Notes: generated by a model from the sequence alone, not told the origin. A DNA stretch of 64,000 nucleotides from Coptis chinensis (GCA_015680905.1 CM027383.1:96247501-96311500); one strand, 5' to 3'; positions 50,074 to 62,910 are shown, counted from the first letter of the stretch. Numbers and translations: made by a program.

Positions 50074-53000
50074 CTAACTTTCAGATCCACTTTCCAAATT
50101 TTGACCTTTACTTTTATCACCATCGAACATGATCCTGTACAGATAGAACGCCACCATTGCACCACTGCAAAATAAAGCTATTGTGTCAGAATAGCACAAT
50201 CTTGTAAGATAGGAACTCACAAATTATTTTCATGGAACCAGAAAATGACAAATTATTTCTAATTACAAAGAGTTTATGAATCATACTCATAAAGAATTAA
50301 AGATTAAAAGGCAATACGCATAACAGAAAGGCTTAAAGGCATAAACAGATTTCACTACAAGTCAGTTTTTGTAATGTGAATGGAGTGCAACAAAGGTTCT
50401 CAGAGTAGGAAAATTTATCAGACTTCACATATCATTTGCGACATGCTAACAAAACACAAGTTTTGCATTATTTACCACCTAAAAACACATTTCCTATCTT
50501 ATACCATCACTCTTTATATGCAAACCAGAGTAGGTGGTAAACATCGAGGAACATAAAGTGACTTGAGAGCTATTGAACCTAATCTCAGACACAAGTTTAA
50601 ATATACCTTCAAGCGAAAACAAGATAGAAGGTAGTGGAGGTTAAAATTATAGCATTGACACAAATTATTTAGCTTATTTCTTTTTTCATCTTAAAGAAGA
50701 TTAAATTTTTTTGATTCAGATTAAAAAATCTCATATTGGGTATGTAAAGCTTCGCAATAAAGTACATAAAATCATTTGGGTCACTCCACTCTGCCAATTG
50801 GTTTGAGTTGGATGCCCAAATTTAATATGTATCAGAGCAAAATATTTCTCTGGCCATTGCACTCCACGTCACCTATTTAAAATTTTACAAGTGTTTGGCT
50901 CAAGATACGCCACACGTAAGGGGGGGATGTTGATATTTATAGTCCCATATTGGTATGCAAAGCCTCGCAATAAAGTATATAAAATCGTGGGCAGCTGCAC
51001 TCATTGCCAATTGGTTTCGAGTTAGATTCTCAAATTTAATACTTCTATATCAGATTGAAAGCAAATGAACAGAGTAAAACAGCATGTCAGCATCTATTAA
51101 AATCAACAGATCTAGTATTAGTAAACCTGATCAATGTCGTAATGAATTTTGGAAATGATGGATTCTGCACCAAAGAAAAAGAAGTTCAGAAACTTACATA
51201 TAAAAAGTAAAAATAACAGATACCACCACAAAGAATACTCTGTTTTTTAGAAACAAAAACATGTAATTGCATGATTAAGAACCATCTACCTGAGTAACCA
51301 AGCTTAGCTCCCTTAAAAAGAGTACGGATGATATTGCTGCAACACAAAATTCCAGTCAGCAGAGGACTTAAGAAACTAAATCAAAATGTAATGTGTAACA
51401 ATTGATTAACACACAAAAATAAATAAATAAATTAAAACATTATATAGATAGAGGTTCCAACCAGAACTCCCAACCAAGAATACCCAGCATTACAATTTCA
51501 GAAAACATAGCATAAAATACAAAATAAATCATATATAAATGGTTGAGGGGGTCCAGCATGCTAGATTGGGAATCTTTTGCAGGATATAATTTCAGCCCAA
51601 TCTTTTGATCAGCCTGGTTTGGCAGGATGAAAGAGGTTATGATTCTTGGTTCTTGAGAGTTCATTCTTGGAAGGGGGGTTTTGCATTAAGAATTACATCC
51701 AGCTGCTATCTAGCTAGAGTTGTGGAGAATAAGTGGGCATTTTGCGGGCTCCGTAGCAACTGCAGAGATTATAATAGCAATCAAGGGGTTGATTCTATTT
51801 TGGACCGTGGGGGGGAACTTAGGATATCCAGTGACATCCCAAAATTAACAGTTTATTTTAAACAGTAATGAAAAGAAAAGTAAACACTACTAGTAACAAA
51901 GATGTACTTGAAACCCAGAAGAGACGAAAATAAAAACTATCAAATCACTACTTTATGGTTTGGACAAATTAGAATATACAAACAGGCCGTATGAACTACG
52001 AGAGCCCATATGCAGCATTTTCATCAACTTGTATTGTGCTTCACAATAAATAACTTTAAACCTTTTCCCAGTTCTAGGACTTCTAGGAATGTCTATCATT
52101 TTTTAGTGATAGTGTAACATAAATAAATAGAGATGTGCTAGGCACATTACCTGTCTGTCCTTTCAAAGCCAGATCAGATGATTCTCCCTTTTTCCATGAT
52201 CTTAGACTTGATACACTTAAGGCCAGCAGAGTACCACCCAGTATGACACCAAATCTAATGGAAGAAGTGCTTCCAGTAATCATGAAGGACAGAAAACCAC
52301 CAATAGTAAGAATTGCACCTGCACATAGTACATGTTTCCACACCCAAGTCAAAACAAAATTAATGTATACCACCTCGTATCAGCTTGTGATGTCACATAA
52401 AATAATGTAAAACAAGTTAAACCACAAACAAATACAATGAGAGCAAAACCAATAAGGAAAGGGAGGACGAACTATGCACTTCACATCAACTAACTACTTA
52501 TACAATAAAATGAATAACATGATATCATTGACATCCACAACTGCTAAATCTAAAAACAAGAATCAGCAGGACCCAATAGAAGTGGTTAAGAAGTATCAGT
52601 GCATCATATCAAAGAAGTAACCAAACAAAAGATATTCACACTTACCTCCTGTTTCCTACACGTATCTAAATTGTATATCCATATACACTTATATCTAAAA
52701 CGATTCACATACAGATTCGCCTCCTTACTTGTGACTAACTGTGCAGTTATGCTTTGCATTAAACGTAGATTTAAATCCAAGATTGAAATGTGTTGTACAT
52801 ACCATAAGGTATCCCAAAGTAGAAGTCCCGAACTCTAGACACATCTTTCAACTCATCTGTTGAGGAAGCTAGAGTTTCCACAATATCCTTCATCTCTTCA
52901 GGAGAGTTCTTTGCTGCTTCAGCAAGATATTCTTTACTTTCTTCGCTGATTTCTTTTGCAATTATACTCAAATCATAGCTTGTTTTTTCTGCTTGAGTTT

Positions 53001-53698
53001 TCAACTTCTTGGACGCTTCTTCAAGGATAACAGCCGCTTTTTTCGAGTAGACCTCATAAGCTTCTTTTGACATCCCTTGCATTTTAATGGTCTGTTCCTT
53101 GAATGATTCCAGCATTTTCTCCCACTCTTCTTGTGTTTCTTTTGCTCTTACATCAACCTCTTTCTTCTCCTTTTCCACTTCAATCTCTGAATGCTTCTGA
53201 ATAAACAATTTCAGGGTCGCAAAAAAAAACATAATTTAATGATCTTAGATACGATTGGATAGTCCTCAATTCTATCAAGCATCTTAATTTTTGTAATAAG
53301 CAAGTTTAAACAATAGAAATTTACAATCACACATCCTTGGCCTAAATGCCGTCAATTGAATCCATGCCTAATTTGTTTTAGTCAACTGACAAAACACATT
53401 TCTACTCATAAACATTACTGTACATAATTACCAGAATTGCAACAGTTTAATTAATGTGATTGTATAGAGTAAAGTTTCAATCTTTGAACATGGAACTTAC
53501 AGAGTCTTCATGGGAAGCTGCAAATGAGAGAAACTGACGATTCCTGGAACAGTTTCGAAGGTTAACAAGTGAGAGTGAGAGACCACGACCTTTTGGAGAA
53601 ACAGAAAAGTGTATAACAGAGATTTTCTGGTTTTGAGGACGGTGAATAAGTTCGAAACCAAGCGAAGGAGTTGAATGAGGTTGTTGCGATAACGCCAT
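50074..53698 (-). CDS. FAX3-like plastid fatty-acid export protein
   Basis: Six - strand exons: 53698-53501, 53196-52803, 52318-52151, 51336-51290, 51164-51127 and 50164-50074. They join in phase to 311 aa. The first exon is a Ser/Arg-rich, acid-poor chloroplast transit peptide (MALSQQPHSTPSLGFELIHR). Exon 2 encodes a long charged helix (EVYSKKAAVILEEASKKLKT). The rest is the TMEM14 membrane domain (GGFLSFMITGSTSSIRFGVI, LGGTLLALSVSSLRSWKKGE, VLFLRELSLVTQ, FITTLISGAMVAFYLYRI), giving about four membrane helices. By family knowledge FAX proteins move fatty acids across the plastid envelope for lipid synthesis outside. FAX3 assignment rests on the long N-terminal helix plus the GGFLSFMITGS motif. 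The micro-exons 51336-51290 and 51164-51127 were found by phase and splice sites. Confidence 0.9.
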
Positions 53699-54169
53699 CG
53701 AGATACGAGTTAAGTTAGGGTTTATGTCAGCACGAACCCAATAATGAAGAGAGTATATATTGTATATAGTGTGGGGGCAGATAGAAAATTTGTTGACGAA
53801 GATCTCGAGGAAATTATTCGATGGCCAACAACAAAACATGTCTATTTGTCTATGTACACGCAATACTTGTGCTTAGAGTGTGTGGACAAGTAATCTATGT
53901 GATAGCTACAGAACCCCACAGAATCATTTTCTCAGTTTTTTCGTTTTGTGAGTCACAAGTGTAGTACTGTGTACATAAAGAAAAATACATTCACAAATTA
54001 TACATATTTTCTACCTAGTGTCTTCATTGTATTCTGGCATAAACAACATTGCTTAAATTTACAAAATCTCAGCAAATTGAAAATCTGTTTTAAAATTTGT
54101 CACCAACTCAATTGTGGTAGATAGACATTCTACATGAAACGGGCACGTGAATGGTGTGTGAATATTATC
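53699..54169. other. Upstream of FAX3-like gene
   Basis: Probable promoter region of the - strand gene. TATATA-like words occur near 53750. No exon found. Confidence 0.4.
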
Positions 54170-54684
54170 TAGAACGGTGCAAGTGGATATCTAAATATTC
54201 GAATTCGTATTCAAAAAATCAGATATTATCTGAAAATTTCAGATATCGGATTATTTTTCATGTTCGAACTGTTTTCGGATACGGATTCGGATACTACCAT
54301 ATCCGCATCCAAAAATATTTGATCCGATTTAAAAAATTAATAGTTATTATATATAATTTATTTATTTATTTATTATTGTATAAAATATTATATAAAGTCA
54401 TAAACTAATAATATAAAACTAAAATAACAAAATAATAATAATAAATGATAAATATATGTATTTATAATAGTTTTTATAATGGTAAAATGAATTATTCAAA
54501 GCAAATAAAATTTTAATTAATATTAATTTTAGGATCGGATATTATTCGATTTGGATATCCAAAATCGGATTCGAATAATTTTTTTAATATCCGTCGGATT
54601 CGGATTCGGCTATCAGTATAAATTTTCGAATTCGGATTCGAATACAGACATATCCGAATCCAAACCTATCGGTTTGCACCCCTA
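54170..54684. mobile_element. hAT-like nonautonomous element, copy B
   Basis: Begins 'ggtgcaagtggatatc' and ends 'ggtttgcacccct', and has the same 'ttcggat'-rich interior as 41730-42174. Long identical AT-rich stretches such as 'aataataataaatgataaat' are shared. The ends fit a hAT-type terminus. The target duplication is not clear. Confidence 0.68.
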
Positions 54685-55304
54685 ATGTATATTGAAGCCT
54701 ACAACTACAATCTTACGGTTCTGTTTGGCATTACACTGCATACAGAAAATGCACATATTCACTACTTGTACAACCAAGACAAAAATAAGGTAAGAAGTAG
54801 AAGAATCAAGAATCACATGCTATTGGGCTTTTTTACACGTGTTCACTTACTCTCTAAATGAGTTGCTTAGCTAGCGTTTTCATTTGAAACGGCTGTGGTA
54901 TAGTCAAGACTCAAGAGGCAAGGAATTGAGGAAAAGGGATCACCATTAGTTGCTTCAGTAATCAAGCAAAGTATCTGTGCAGGAGTAGGAATGTGGTCAA
55001 CCTGAAAGGATGATAATCCATGGACATTCTCGGGTGCAACCCATTTGCAAACTCTGCGTAAAGGTGTAGCTTAACCATTGGATCACTGGGCTACGAAGTT
55101 TATAACACTGCACCGACACGAATTTTGGGTTTCAAAAAACAAAGGTACTTATGATCCAAGTCCAAGTCTATAAGTCTAAGTCTAAATATGGATTTCATAT
55201 GAATGAACGTGAGGAATATGAGCTGATCAAACCCAAACCCAAACCCAGTCCACTACCCAGCTAAAGGCGTTCGGTGTTCCCCAATCCATAATTTGGACGG
55301 GAGT
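54685..55304. other. Unassigned intergenic sequence
   Basis: No exon, RNA gene or repeat boundary recognised. Confidence 0.4.
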
Positions 55305-55422
55305 AATGCTACAGGTACAGCTACTGTCACAGTGTCACCCATATTTGTAACAGCCCAATAAAAGTATGCCATGTTGCATGGACGAAACAAGCAACTCTTT
55401 CATCCGGTCTAGTAAAAGATAA
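55305..55422. repeat. Inverted partner of 62698-62811
   Basis: From 'aatgctacaggtacagctac' this stretch matches, in inverted orientation, 62698-62811 over about 110 bp. It includes 'catatttgtaacagcccaat' on this side against 'catatttgtgacagcccaat'. These look like terminal inverted repeats of a MULE-like or similar element into which the copia element at 55712 was inserted. No target duplication was confirmed. Confidence 0.6.
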
Positions 55423-55711
55423 AAAATAATTAATAATTAAAATAAAATAAATAGAGAAAAAGTTTCTCTTTGTTTTCTCTGTCCTCGTCCTTCTCGATGA
55501 AAATCTCTTCAGCAGTTTTGCCATGGTTAAACTTGAAATTTAAGAAGCTATTTTTCTAACTTTCTAATCCACCTCTCACCTTTCCTCCCATTCCGTTGAT
55601 TTCATATTGAAATGTTAGTAGTGTTTGTGAACATTTATCAAGTTTGTTTTTAACCTAAAGTTTGGAGTTAAGATAGAACTAGAGAAAATCATAAATGGGG
55701 AGATCACATTG

Positions 55712-56065
55712 TGTGAGAGAAGAAAGAGAAGGTGTGGATCGCGCTAAAGGTACTGGAGGTCGACCAATTCAAGGCAAGAGCGCTGGTCGCGCCTTGAGCA
55801 AGACTAATTGGAGCGCAGGGCGCGCCCTAGTCGGTTTTGACAGAGATTTGTCAGATTCGTATGTTTTCTATAAAGGAAAGTTTTTGGAAACTATAGACAC
55901 GAATTTGCACTCATGTTGTGCTATATAAACACCTCTGTAACACAAAAACCAAATCAACCGAGCAATAATATCTCTTTCTTCTCCCGTGGACGTAGGTTGC
56001 CGCAATGACACCGAACCACTATAAATCTTGTGTTTTGTCTATTTAATTAGTTGTTTAATTCTACA
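55712..56065 (+). repeat. 5' LTR of copia element
   Basis: 354 bp. A TATATAA word near 55922 is the likely promoter. It has a GC-rich start with 'ggtcgcgcc' words. It lacks about 40 bp present in the 3' LTR, near its start. Confidence 0.9.
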
Positions 56066-56077
56066 TGGTATCAGAGC
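56066..56077 (+). other. Primer binding site
   Basis: TGGTATCAGAGC follows the 5' LTR directly. It is the plant initiator-Met tRNA complement used for copia minus-strand DNA synthesis. Confidence 0.9.
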
Positions 56078-56125
56078 GGAGCGTTTAATCTCTTCTCAAA
56101 ATCAATTTAAATAAACACAATACAC

Positions 56126-59100
56126 TATGTCCGATCCAAAACCAAACCCAAAGTCTGCTGTTACAACAGAGACTGATTCTAATCCTGATTGGAAGCTGTC
56201 GTCGATTCTCTTGAATTGAACGAACTATATACCTTGGTCTAGGGTTGTTTCGCTATCGCTTGGTGGAAAGAGAAAATTAGGGTTCATTAATGGTGCAAAG
56301 GTGTGTCCTGCCATTGATGATGCCGAATATGAGAATTGGGTTTCCAATGATTAGCTTGTTCGATCTTGGTTACTCAATTCTATGGAGTCTACTATTGCTG
56401 GGATTTTTACTTTCTCTGATTCTAAGAAGGAGATGTGGGATTCAATTGAAGATTTATATGGAAACCAGAACAATTATGCTCGTGTGTTTGAACTTCAACT
56501 CGCAATCGGTATTTTGCAACATGGTGAGAAGACTTTTACAGAACACCTTGGGAATTTGAAGAAATTGTGGGATGAGTTAAACATATATCGTCCACACACC
56601 ACTAATGCAAAGGCTCTGTTGAAACGGGCTGAATAGGATAAAATCTTCACAATATTTCGTAGTCTTAAACCAGAATATGAAAATCTGGAAAGCAATATTA
56701 TAATGGAAATCACTCTTCCATCACTTGCTGCTGTTTGTGCAACTATTTAGAGGGATGAAATAAGGAAGAAAACCATGAACTCCAAGGTAAAGTCATCAAT
56801 CTCTGAATCTACTGTATTACTTGCAGAAAACGATTTTAGAAAGAAGTTATAGGGATTTGAAAAGGGTAAGGGAAAAAGGGAACCGTCTCACTGTGATCAT
56901 TATGGAAAGAATTGGCACACCAAAGACCGTTGTTGGGAATTATATCCATATCTTAAGAAGGAAAAGGAACTGTCCAAGAAAGAGCATGATGCTGTTGCCG
57001 AGACATCAATGTCCAACTTAGATATTAGTCATCAGTTGAGTCAAATTCTCCAACAACTCACTAAGTCCATGTCTTCTAGCAAAGGTCAGTTTACCTCAAC
57101 TCATGTGTCAGGTAATTTACATGCCTATTTTACTATGCCAGAAAACATTAACTCATGGATAATTGATTCAGGGGCTACTGATCATATGGCTAATTGCCCT
57201 GCCTCTGTCCATAATTTTGTGTCAAAAACTGAAAATCATAATATTTACATAGCCAATGGTTCCACCGTTCCCATTCTAGGTAGTGGTCAAGTGAATTTTT
57301 TTGATCAAAGTATCAAGAGTGATGCTCTAGTTGTTCCTTCATTCCCTGTTCAACTTATATCTGTTAGAAAACTTACCAATTCTTTAAATTGTGATGTCAT
57401 TTTTTCTCCTAACTTTGTCGTCTTTCAGGATCGAAAGTCGAAGAGGATGATTAGTGAAGGAATTTATTCCAATGTACTCTATTTGTTGAAGTTGCATAAG
57501 AAGGCGTGTCAAGCTAGTGATTTACTTGAGAGTCGTATTTTGCATAAAATACTTAGGCATCCATCTAGTCATGTCCTGTCAAATATGTTTCCGCATGTTT
57601 CTTTAAACTCTGATGATGTTTGTGATGTTTGTCAATTTTCTAAACAAACTCGTTTATCATTTCCAAACTCGAATTCTGTGTCAAATAAGTTGTTTGAGTT
57701 AATTCATTATGATTTATGGGGGGCCTGATCCCGTTAATTCTTATGATGACTATAAATATTTTGTGTTGTTCATTGGTGATAAATCTCGTGATACATGGTT
57801 ATATTTATTGAAATCGAAAACTGAGGTTGTGACTGTATTCAAGGATTTTCATACTATGATTACTAACCAGTTTGGTGCTAATATCAAGATGTTTAGATCT
57901 GACAATGGCACTGAGTTTTGTAAAAGTATGTTACCTGAGTATCTTCATAGCCAGGGGATAATTTATCAAACTGTAGGAATCGTTATGGTAGCACCGAATG
58001 ATTTACGAACTGCGAAAACCCATGCGCAGCGGAATAAAGGGTGTTTACGGTTTGGTTTAGAAATTCATACCTTTAGATCGACTGTGATATCTCTGAGAAT
58101 TCAAGATCTACGAAATCAGCAACCTCTTGATCTTCTATTGTATTCCTATCCTTAGATTGGACGTTGTGTGGGCAACGATTTTCCAGCCTCTTCTTTCTCT
58201 CTTGGCCTCTCTCATTCACAAAGTTAGAACTGATTTTGGATCTATATTTCCTTGAGCAAAACCTGAGTTTTTCTTGTGTAAAAAAATGGCCAGAGAAAGA
58301 GGTTTTTATTTATAGGCTACAACAGGGACCATGAGGAGAAATTAGGGTTGGACCTCCTGACGGGCTTGGGCTTCCCATGTTCTCCCAGAACACACGGCCT
58401 AAGTCCGTCAACAAATGACTTATTCCACTAAAGGTCATTGTTGCATTACCGCCCTAATCCTAAATTACGTTTTACGTTTATGGGCTCCATATTATATGCT
58501 TGTTGATCTCCCCGTGTTTAAGATATCGAATGCCCGTTGATTAAGTCAAGTTACTGACAACTACATTAATCAATTTCTTATGTCCTTGAGTAGTACCACT
58601 CAACCTTATTGTCATATCGGATCAAATCCACCTGCAGGATTTACATGACAATCCTTATGAGCTCCTCAAGGGGACATCATCAGCCTAACTTTCTACGGGT
58701 CACGGATTCCTTCTATAATCAATAACACACCTTACATACAATGTCATTACCCAATCCATCGAGTTTGTTGATTCACAAATGAATCTCACTCATTGATAAT
58801 TTAAAGTAATGTACAATGCTCGTAAGTGCCCGTTATTATATCCGGATTAAGAGGACAAACATCCATAATAACAGAGGTGTTTGTTCTCTTATATAGTCAG
58901 TATAAAGAGAAACAACCTTACTTGGTCATGTTCAATACACACAAAGTGTACTAGTGTAATCCTGTAGTCAAGATAGACTAATACCATATTATATTACAAT
59001 CGTACCAATTGTTTGTCCAAATCCATCTAGGTTGTGAACGTTTACTTATACTTTATAAGGTACCGATGATATGATATTCTGTGTGTCACCACACACCATA

Positions 59101-61690
59101 TCATTTACAACATAAAGTATTAGACGTATGCATATAACTAATAACATATATAATATACATAATATTTGCCCATATGATTCTCATTCAAAATATAAAGAAT
59201 TAGAGTTAATACAAAGTAATGTTTTTAGTATATAACCCTATCACAAACTAGCTATGTTGGCACACCTCAGCAGAATGGCGTGGCTGAAAGAAAGAACAAA
59301 CACCTCTTGGAGACCACTCGTGTTCTTATGTTGGGCATGGATGTTCCTAATAAGCACTATTGGTCTCATGACGTTTTAACTGCTGCCTATTTGATTAATC
59401 GTCTTCCCAGTAGGGTTCTTGGTTTTAAATCCCCATTGGAAGTGCTCAAAGTTAGGCCGCTGGATCTCTCTCATCTGCAAGTGTTTAGGTGTGTCTGTCA
59501 TGTGCATCAGCAAGCTATTCATCGAGATAAATTTGATGCTTGAGCTACTCGATGTGTGTTTGTTGGTTATTCTAAAACACAGAAAGGCTACATATGTTAC
59601 AATCCTGCGACAATGAAACTGGTTGTCTCTCATGATGTCCGATTTGTGGAATCTGAAGCTTTCTTTCACGATTCAGCTGTGCCTGGGAATCGGTCCCAGG
59701 GGGAGTGTTTGGCAGATTTGGCACCTCTCCCAGCTGTTATTACGGCTGATTTCTTTCCTCTCCCAACAGTTGGTGAAGGCATTGTTCCTGTCCCAATGGT
59801 TAGTGAAGGTATAGTCCCTGCCACTGAAGAATTGGGCTATACTAAAGTGAGAAAGCCCCCCGTGATCGAAAGTATATTGAGGGCGGGCGCCCGGTAATCC
59901 ACGACATCGATAGATGGTGGGCGCCCCCCGTGATGAGCAAACTAAGGGTGGGTGGCTCTTCTTCTAGCTCCTCCGGTTTCTAGACAATCTGAACGAGAGA
60001 TGACCTCCAAGAACTCTCAAGGATTACTATAAATCTGATAGAGAACGGCATCCTCCAGTGACTCACAGGAATTTTTATTCTTTGCATGATATTACATATC
60101 CTCTACAGGAGTATATAACGTATGCCAATATCACATCATCTCATCATGCTTTCTTAAGTACAGTTGATGACGTGCAAGAACCCAAGAACTTTAGAGAAGC
60201 TAACTCTCGTCCAGTATGGAAAAAGGCGATGCAAGAAGAACTTTGTGCTCTAGACGAGAATAAAACTTGAGATATTGTTATGCTACCGTATGGCCGGAAA
60301 GAAAACTGTTGATTGTCGGTGGGTGTTCAGAAACAAGTTCAACAGTGATGGTTCCTTAGATAGGTCTAAAGCTCGATTTGTTGCAAGGGGATTCACCCAA
60401 ACTTATGGTCAGGAATACAAGGAGACTTTTGCACCAGTTGCAAAGATGAATACGTTTAGAGTTCTTGTTTTTCTAGCTGTGAATTAAGACTGGAAATTAT
60501 TTCAAATGGATGTGAAAAATGCATTCTTACACGGAGATATTAAAGAAGAAGTGTATATGAGCAGCCCACCTGGACATCCGAATTAGTATGCAAGTTAAAA
60601 AAGGCTATCTATGGACTTAAACAATCTCCACGAGCGTGGTATGCTAAGCCTAGTTCTGTTCTAGCTATGACTGGCCTTAAGCGAAGTGATGTTGATCCTT
60701 CCTTATTTGTTAAATCTAGCAGGTCTGGCTTGGTTATTGTTATTATTTATGATGATGACATAGTTATCATAGGTGATGACGTTATCGAGATTTCTAAGCT
60801 CAAGGGAGTTATTACACAAGAAGTTTGCCATCAAGGATCTGAGTATTATGAAGTACTTTCTTGGGATCGAAATTGCTTATTAAAAAAAAATGTATATTTC
60901 TAAATCAAAGAAAGTATGTGTTGGATATTTTGAGTGAAGCAGAAAGTTGGGGTAAAACCATCGATTTTGCTAACCATGGAGCCAAGTTGGATAACACTGG
61001 TGATCTTCTTACTGACATTGGTCAGTATCAGCGATTAGTTGGTAAACTAATATATTTAACTATTACCCGACCAGCTATTTCTTATGCAGTGAGCTTGGTT
61101 AGTCGTTTTATGCATGCTCCAAGGACTTTACATATGAATGCAGTTTCTAGAATACTGCAGTATCTGAAAGGGTCACCACGCAGAGGTATTTGGATGCGGA
61201 AAAATGAGCATACATCTATTACTGCTTACACAGATGCTGATTGGGCAGGATGTCAAGTTGATCGGAGGTCTACTTCTGGTTATTGTACCTTTGTGGGAGG
61301 TAATTTAGTCACTTGGAAGAACAAGAAACAGTATGTAGTGGCTCGTCCTAGTGCAGAAGCTGAGTACAGGGTTATAGTTTCTACCACCAGTGAAATCATA
61401 TGGCTTCGTGCTCTTCTGAAGGATTTGTGTTTTAGGTTGCATCTGCCAACTACACTTTACTGTGATAATCAAGCTGCTATGCACATTGCTGCAAATCCGG
61501 TGTTTCATGAGAGAACTAAGCATATCGAAATTGACTGTCATTTTGTGCGTGAAAAAGTATAGTCTAACATTGTCACTACTCCTTTGTTTGAAGTGATTGA
61601 CCAACAGCTTGCAGACATTTTTACCAAGGGACTTCCAGCTTCCAAGTTCCATGATATTCTCTCCAAGTTGGGTTCGCTGGATATTTTCGC
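56126..61690 (+). pseudogene. Copia gag-pol remnant
   Basis: Starts MSDPKPNPKSAVTTE. Gag reads WDSIEDLYGNQNNYARVFEL, and the zinc knuckle near 56890 is CDHYGKNWHTKDRC, where the second Cys is replaced by Tyr. Protease has WIIDSGATDHMA (near 57155). Integrase has HYDLWG, then RSDNGTEF (near 57895), and after the nested insert PQQNGVAERKNKHLLE (from about 59265). RT has RWVFRNKF, FARG-type RFVARGFTQTYGQEY, FAPVAK and an altered catalytic box YDDD at 60748-60759 where YVDD is expected. RNase H has AYTDADWAGC and YCDNQAAMHIAANPVFHERT. Stops and frameshifts (for example an extra G near 57720) occur throughout. Confidence 0.9.
57972..59243 (+). mobile_element. Solo LTR inserted in copia integrase
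   Basis: A 1272-bp insertion starting TGTAGGAATCG and ending CCCTATCA, flanked by the 5-bp duplication CAAAC (57967-57971 and 59244-59248). The integrase codons on either side rejoin cleanly when it is removed (IIYQT then SYVGTPQQNG). The TG...CA ends and 5-bp duplication fit a solo LTR of another retrotransposon. No coding sequence was found. Confidence 0.87.
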
Positions 61691-61699
61691 ACCAACTTG

Positions 61700-61707
61700 A
61701 AGGGGAG
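61700..61707 (+). other. Polypurine tract
   Basis: AAGGGGAG directly before the 3' LTR, the plus-strand primer of copia elements. Confidence 0.8.
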
Positions 61708-62098
61708 TGTGGGAGAAGAAAGAGAAGGCGCTAGTCGCGCCTTGGGCAAGGCCAAGTTGGGCGCGGGTCACGCTGAAGGTACTGGAGGTCGACCAAGGCA
61801 AGAGCGCGGGTCGCGCCTTGAACAAGACTAATTGGAGCGCGGGGCGCGTCTTAATCGGTTTTGACAGAGATTTGTCAGATTCATATATTTTCTATAAAGG
61901 AAAGTCTCCAATCCTTTTGGAAACTATAGACACAAATATGCACTCATGTTGTGCTATATAAACACATATGTAACACAAAAACCAAATCAACCAAGCAATA
62001 CTATCTCTTTCTTCTCCCGTGGATGTAGGCTGCCACAATGGCACCGAACCACTATAAATCTTGTGTTTTGTCTATTTAATTAGTTGTTTAATTCTACA
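61708..62098 (+). repeat. 3' LTR of copia element
   Basis: 391 bp. Matches the 5' LTR but has a longer GC-rich start with repeated 'gcgcc'/'ggtcgcgcc' words, which may be a small duplication in this copy or a deletion in the other. Confidence 0.9.
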
Positions 62099-62335
62099 CA
62101 TTGATTTGTTAAACTTTTGGCGGTTGCTATTTGGGACTTTGGGTCTAAAAGATGGTTTAAGGCTTCAAGCATCTAATTGATTGTTGGTTGTTTTTTGTTC
62201 TTTTAGATTAAGATATATCTCCTAAGTAGCAAACGCCATCAATACTTGTCTTCGTTGTTGGCTAATGGGGAGAGAAAACCATCGAGAAACCTCTAGTTTC
62301 ATATGATAATTTTTTATATATATAATTCTCTAAAA

Positions 62336-62688
62336 AGTAACTACTTAAGTTAACTTAAAATAAAACGCATTTAAAACTTTACCTACAAAATGAATTCAAA
62401 CCTAATGTTTTGTGGCTATGAAGCACTCACCATAATGATTATCTTCCCAAAATTTCAGATCATTTGAAAACCTCTAACATAAATAAAAATTGTTGTTATT
62501 TTTAAAAAGAAATCTAACGATCCAGAAATATTGAATTTTTGTAATTGTTTTTTTACCAATGTTAGAGGTTTCCAAATGAAATGAAATTTTGTAGAGATGA
62601 TCTTAATATTGAGTATATTATATCTACAAAAAAATAGGTTTAAATTTATTTTGTAGGTGAAGTTTTATTTACGTACTTATTTTTTCCT
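62336..62688. repeat. Fold-back repeat, arms ~140 bp
   Basis: 62336-62487 and 62555-62688 are inverted copies. The left arm has 'ctttacctacaaaatgaatt' and 'gaaaacctctaacat'. The reverse complement of the right arm has 'cttcacctacaaaataaatt' and 'ggaaacctctaacat'. The central spacer is about 65 bp. It is a MITE-like or fold-back structure just right of the copia element. Confidence 0.68.
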
Positions 62689-62697
62689 GTGTATAAG

Positions 62698-62811
62698 AAA
62701 AAAGATAAAAGAAAAACCGGAAGAGAGAGCTGCCTGTTTCTTCGATGCAACGTGGCATCTGTTTATTGGGCTGTCACAAATATGGTTGACAGTAGTTGTC
62801 TCCGTAGCATT
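62698..62811. repeat. Inverted partner of 55305-55422
   Basis: Ends '...ctccgtagcatt'. Reverse-complement similarity to 55305-55422 over about 110 bp. See that entry for the interpretation as one end of an older element. Confidence 0.6.
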
Positions 62812-62910
62812 TTCGTTTGGAAGGTAGGCATTTAAGCTACCTACTCCATAAGACCGTAAGAGAACTCGAACAGTTGTACACGAAGTAAGGGGAAAAACTC
62901 CAATTCCAAC

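Larger units (their letters stand above)
55712..62098 (+). mobile_element. Ty1/copia LTR retrotransposon with nested insert
   Basis: 5' LTR 55712-56065 and 3' LTR 61708-62098, both starting TGTG and ending TTCTACA. A 5-bp target duplication, CATTG, lies at 55707-55711 and 62099-62103. The primer binding site TGGTATCAGAGC is at 56066-56077, complementary to initiator Met-tRNA. A polypurine tract AAGGGGAG is at 61700-61707. The protein order protease, integrase, reverse transcriptase, RNase H identifies copia. A 1272-bp solo LTR interrupts the integrase. Multiple stops show it is inactive. Confidence 0.93.
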
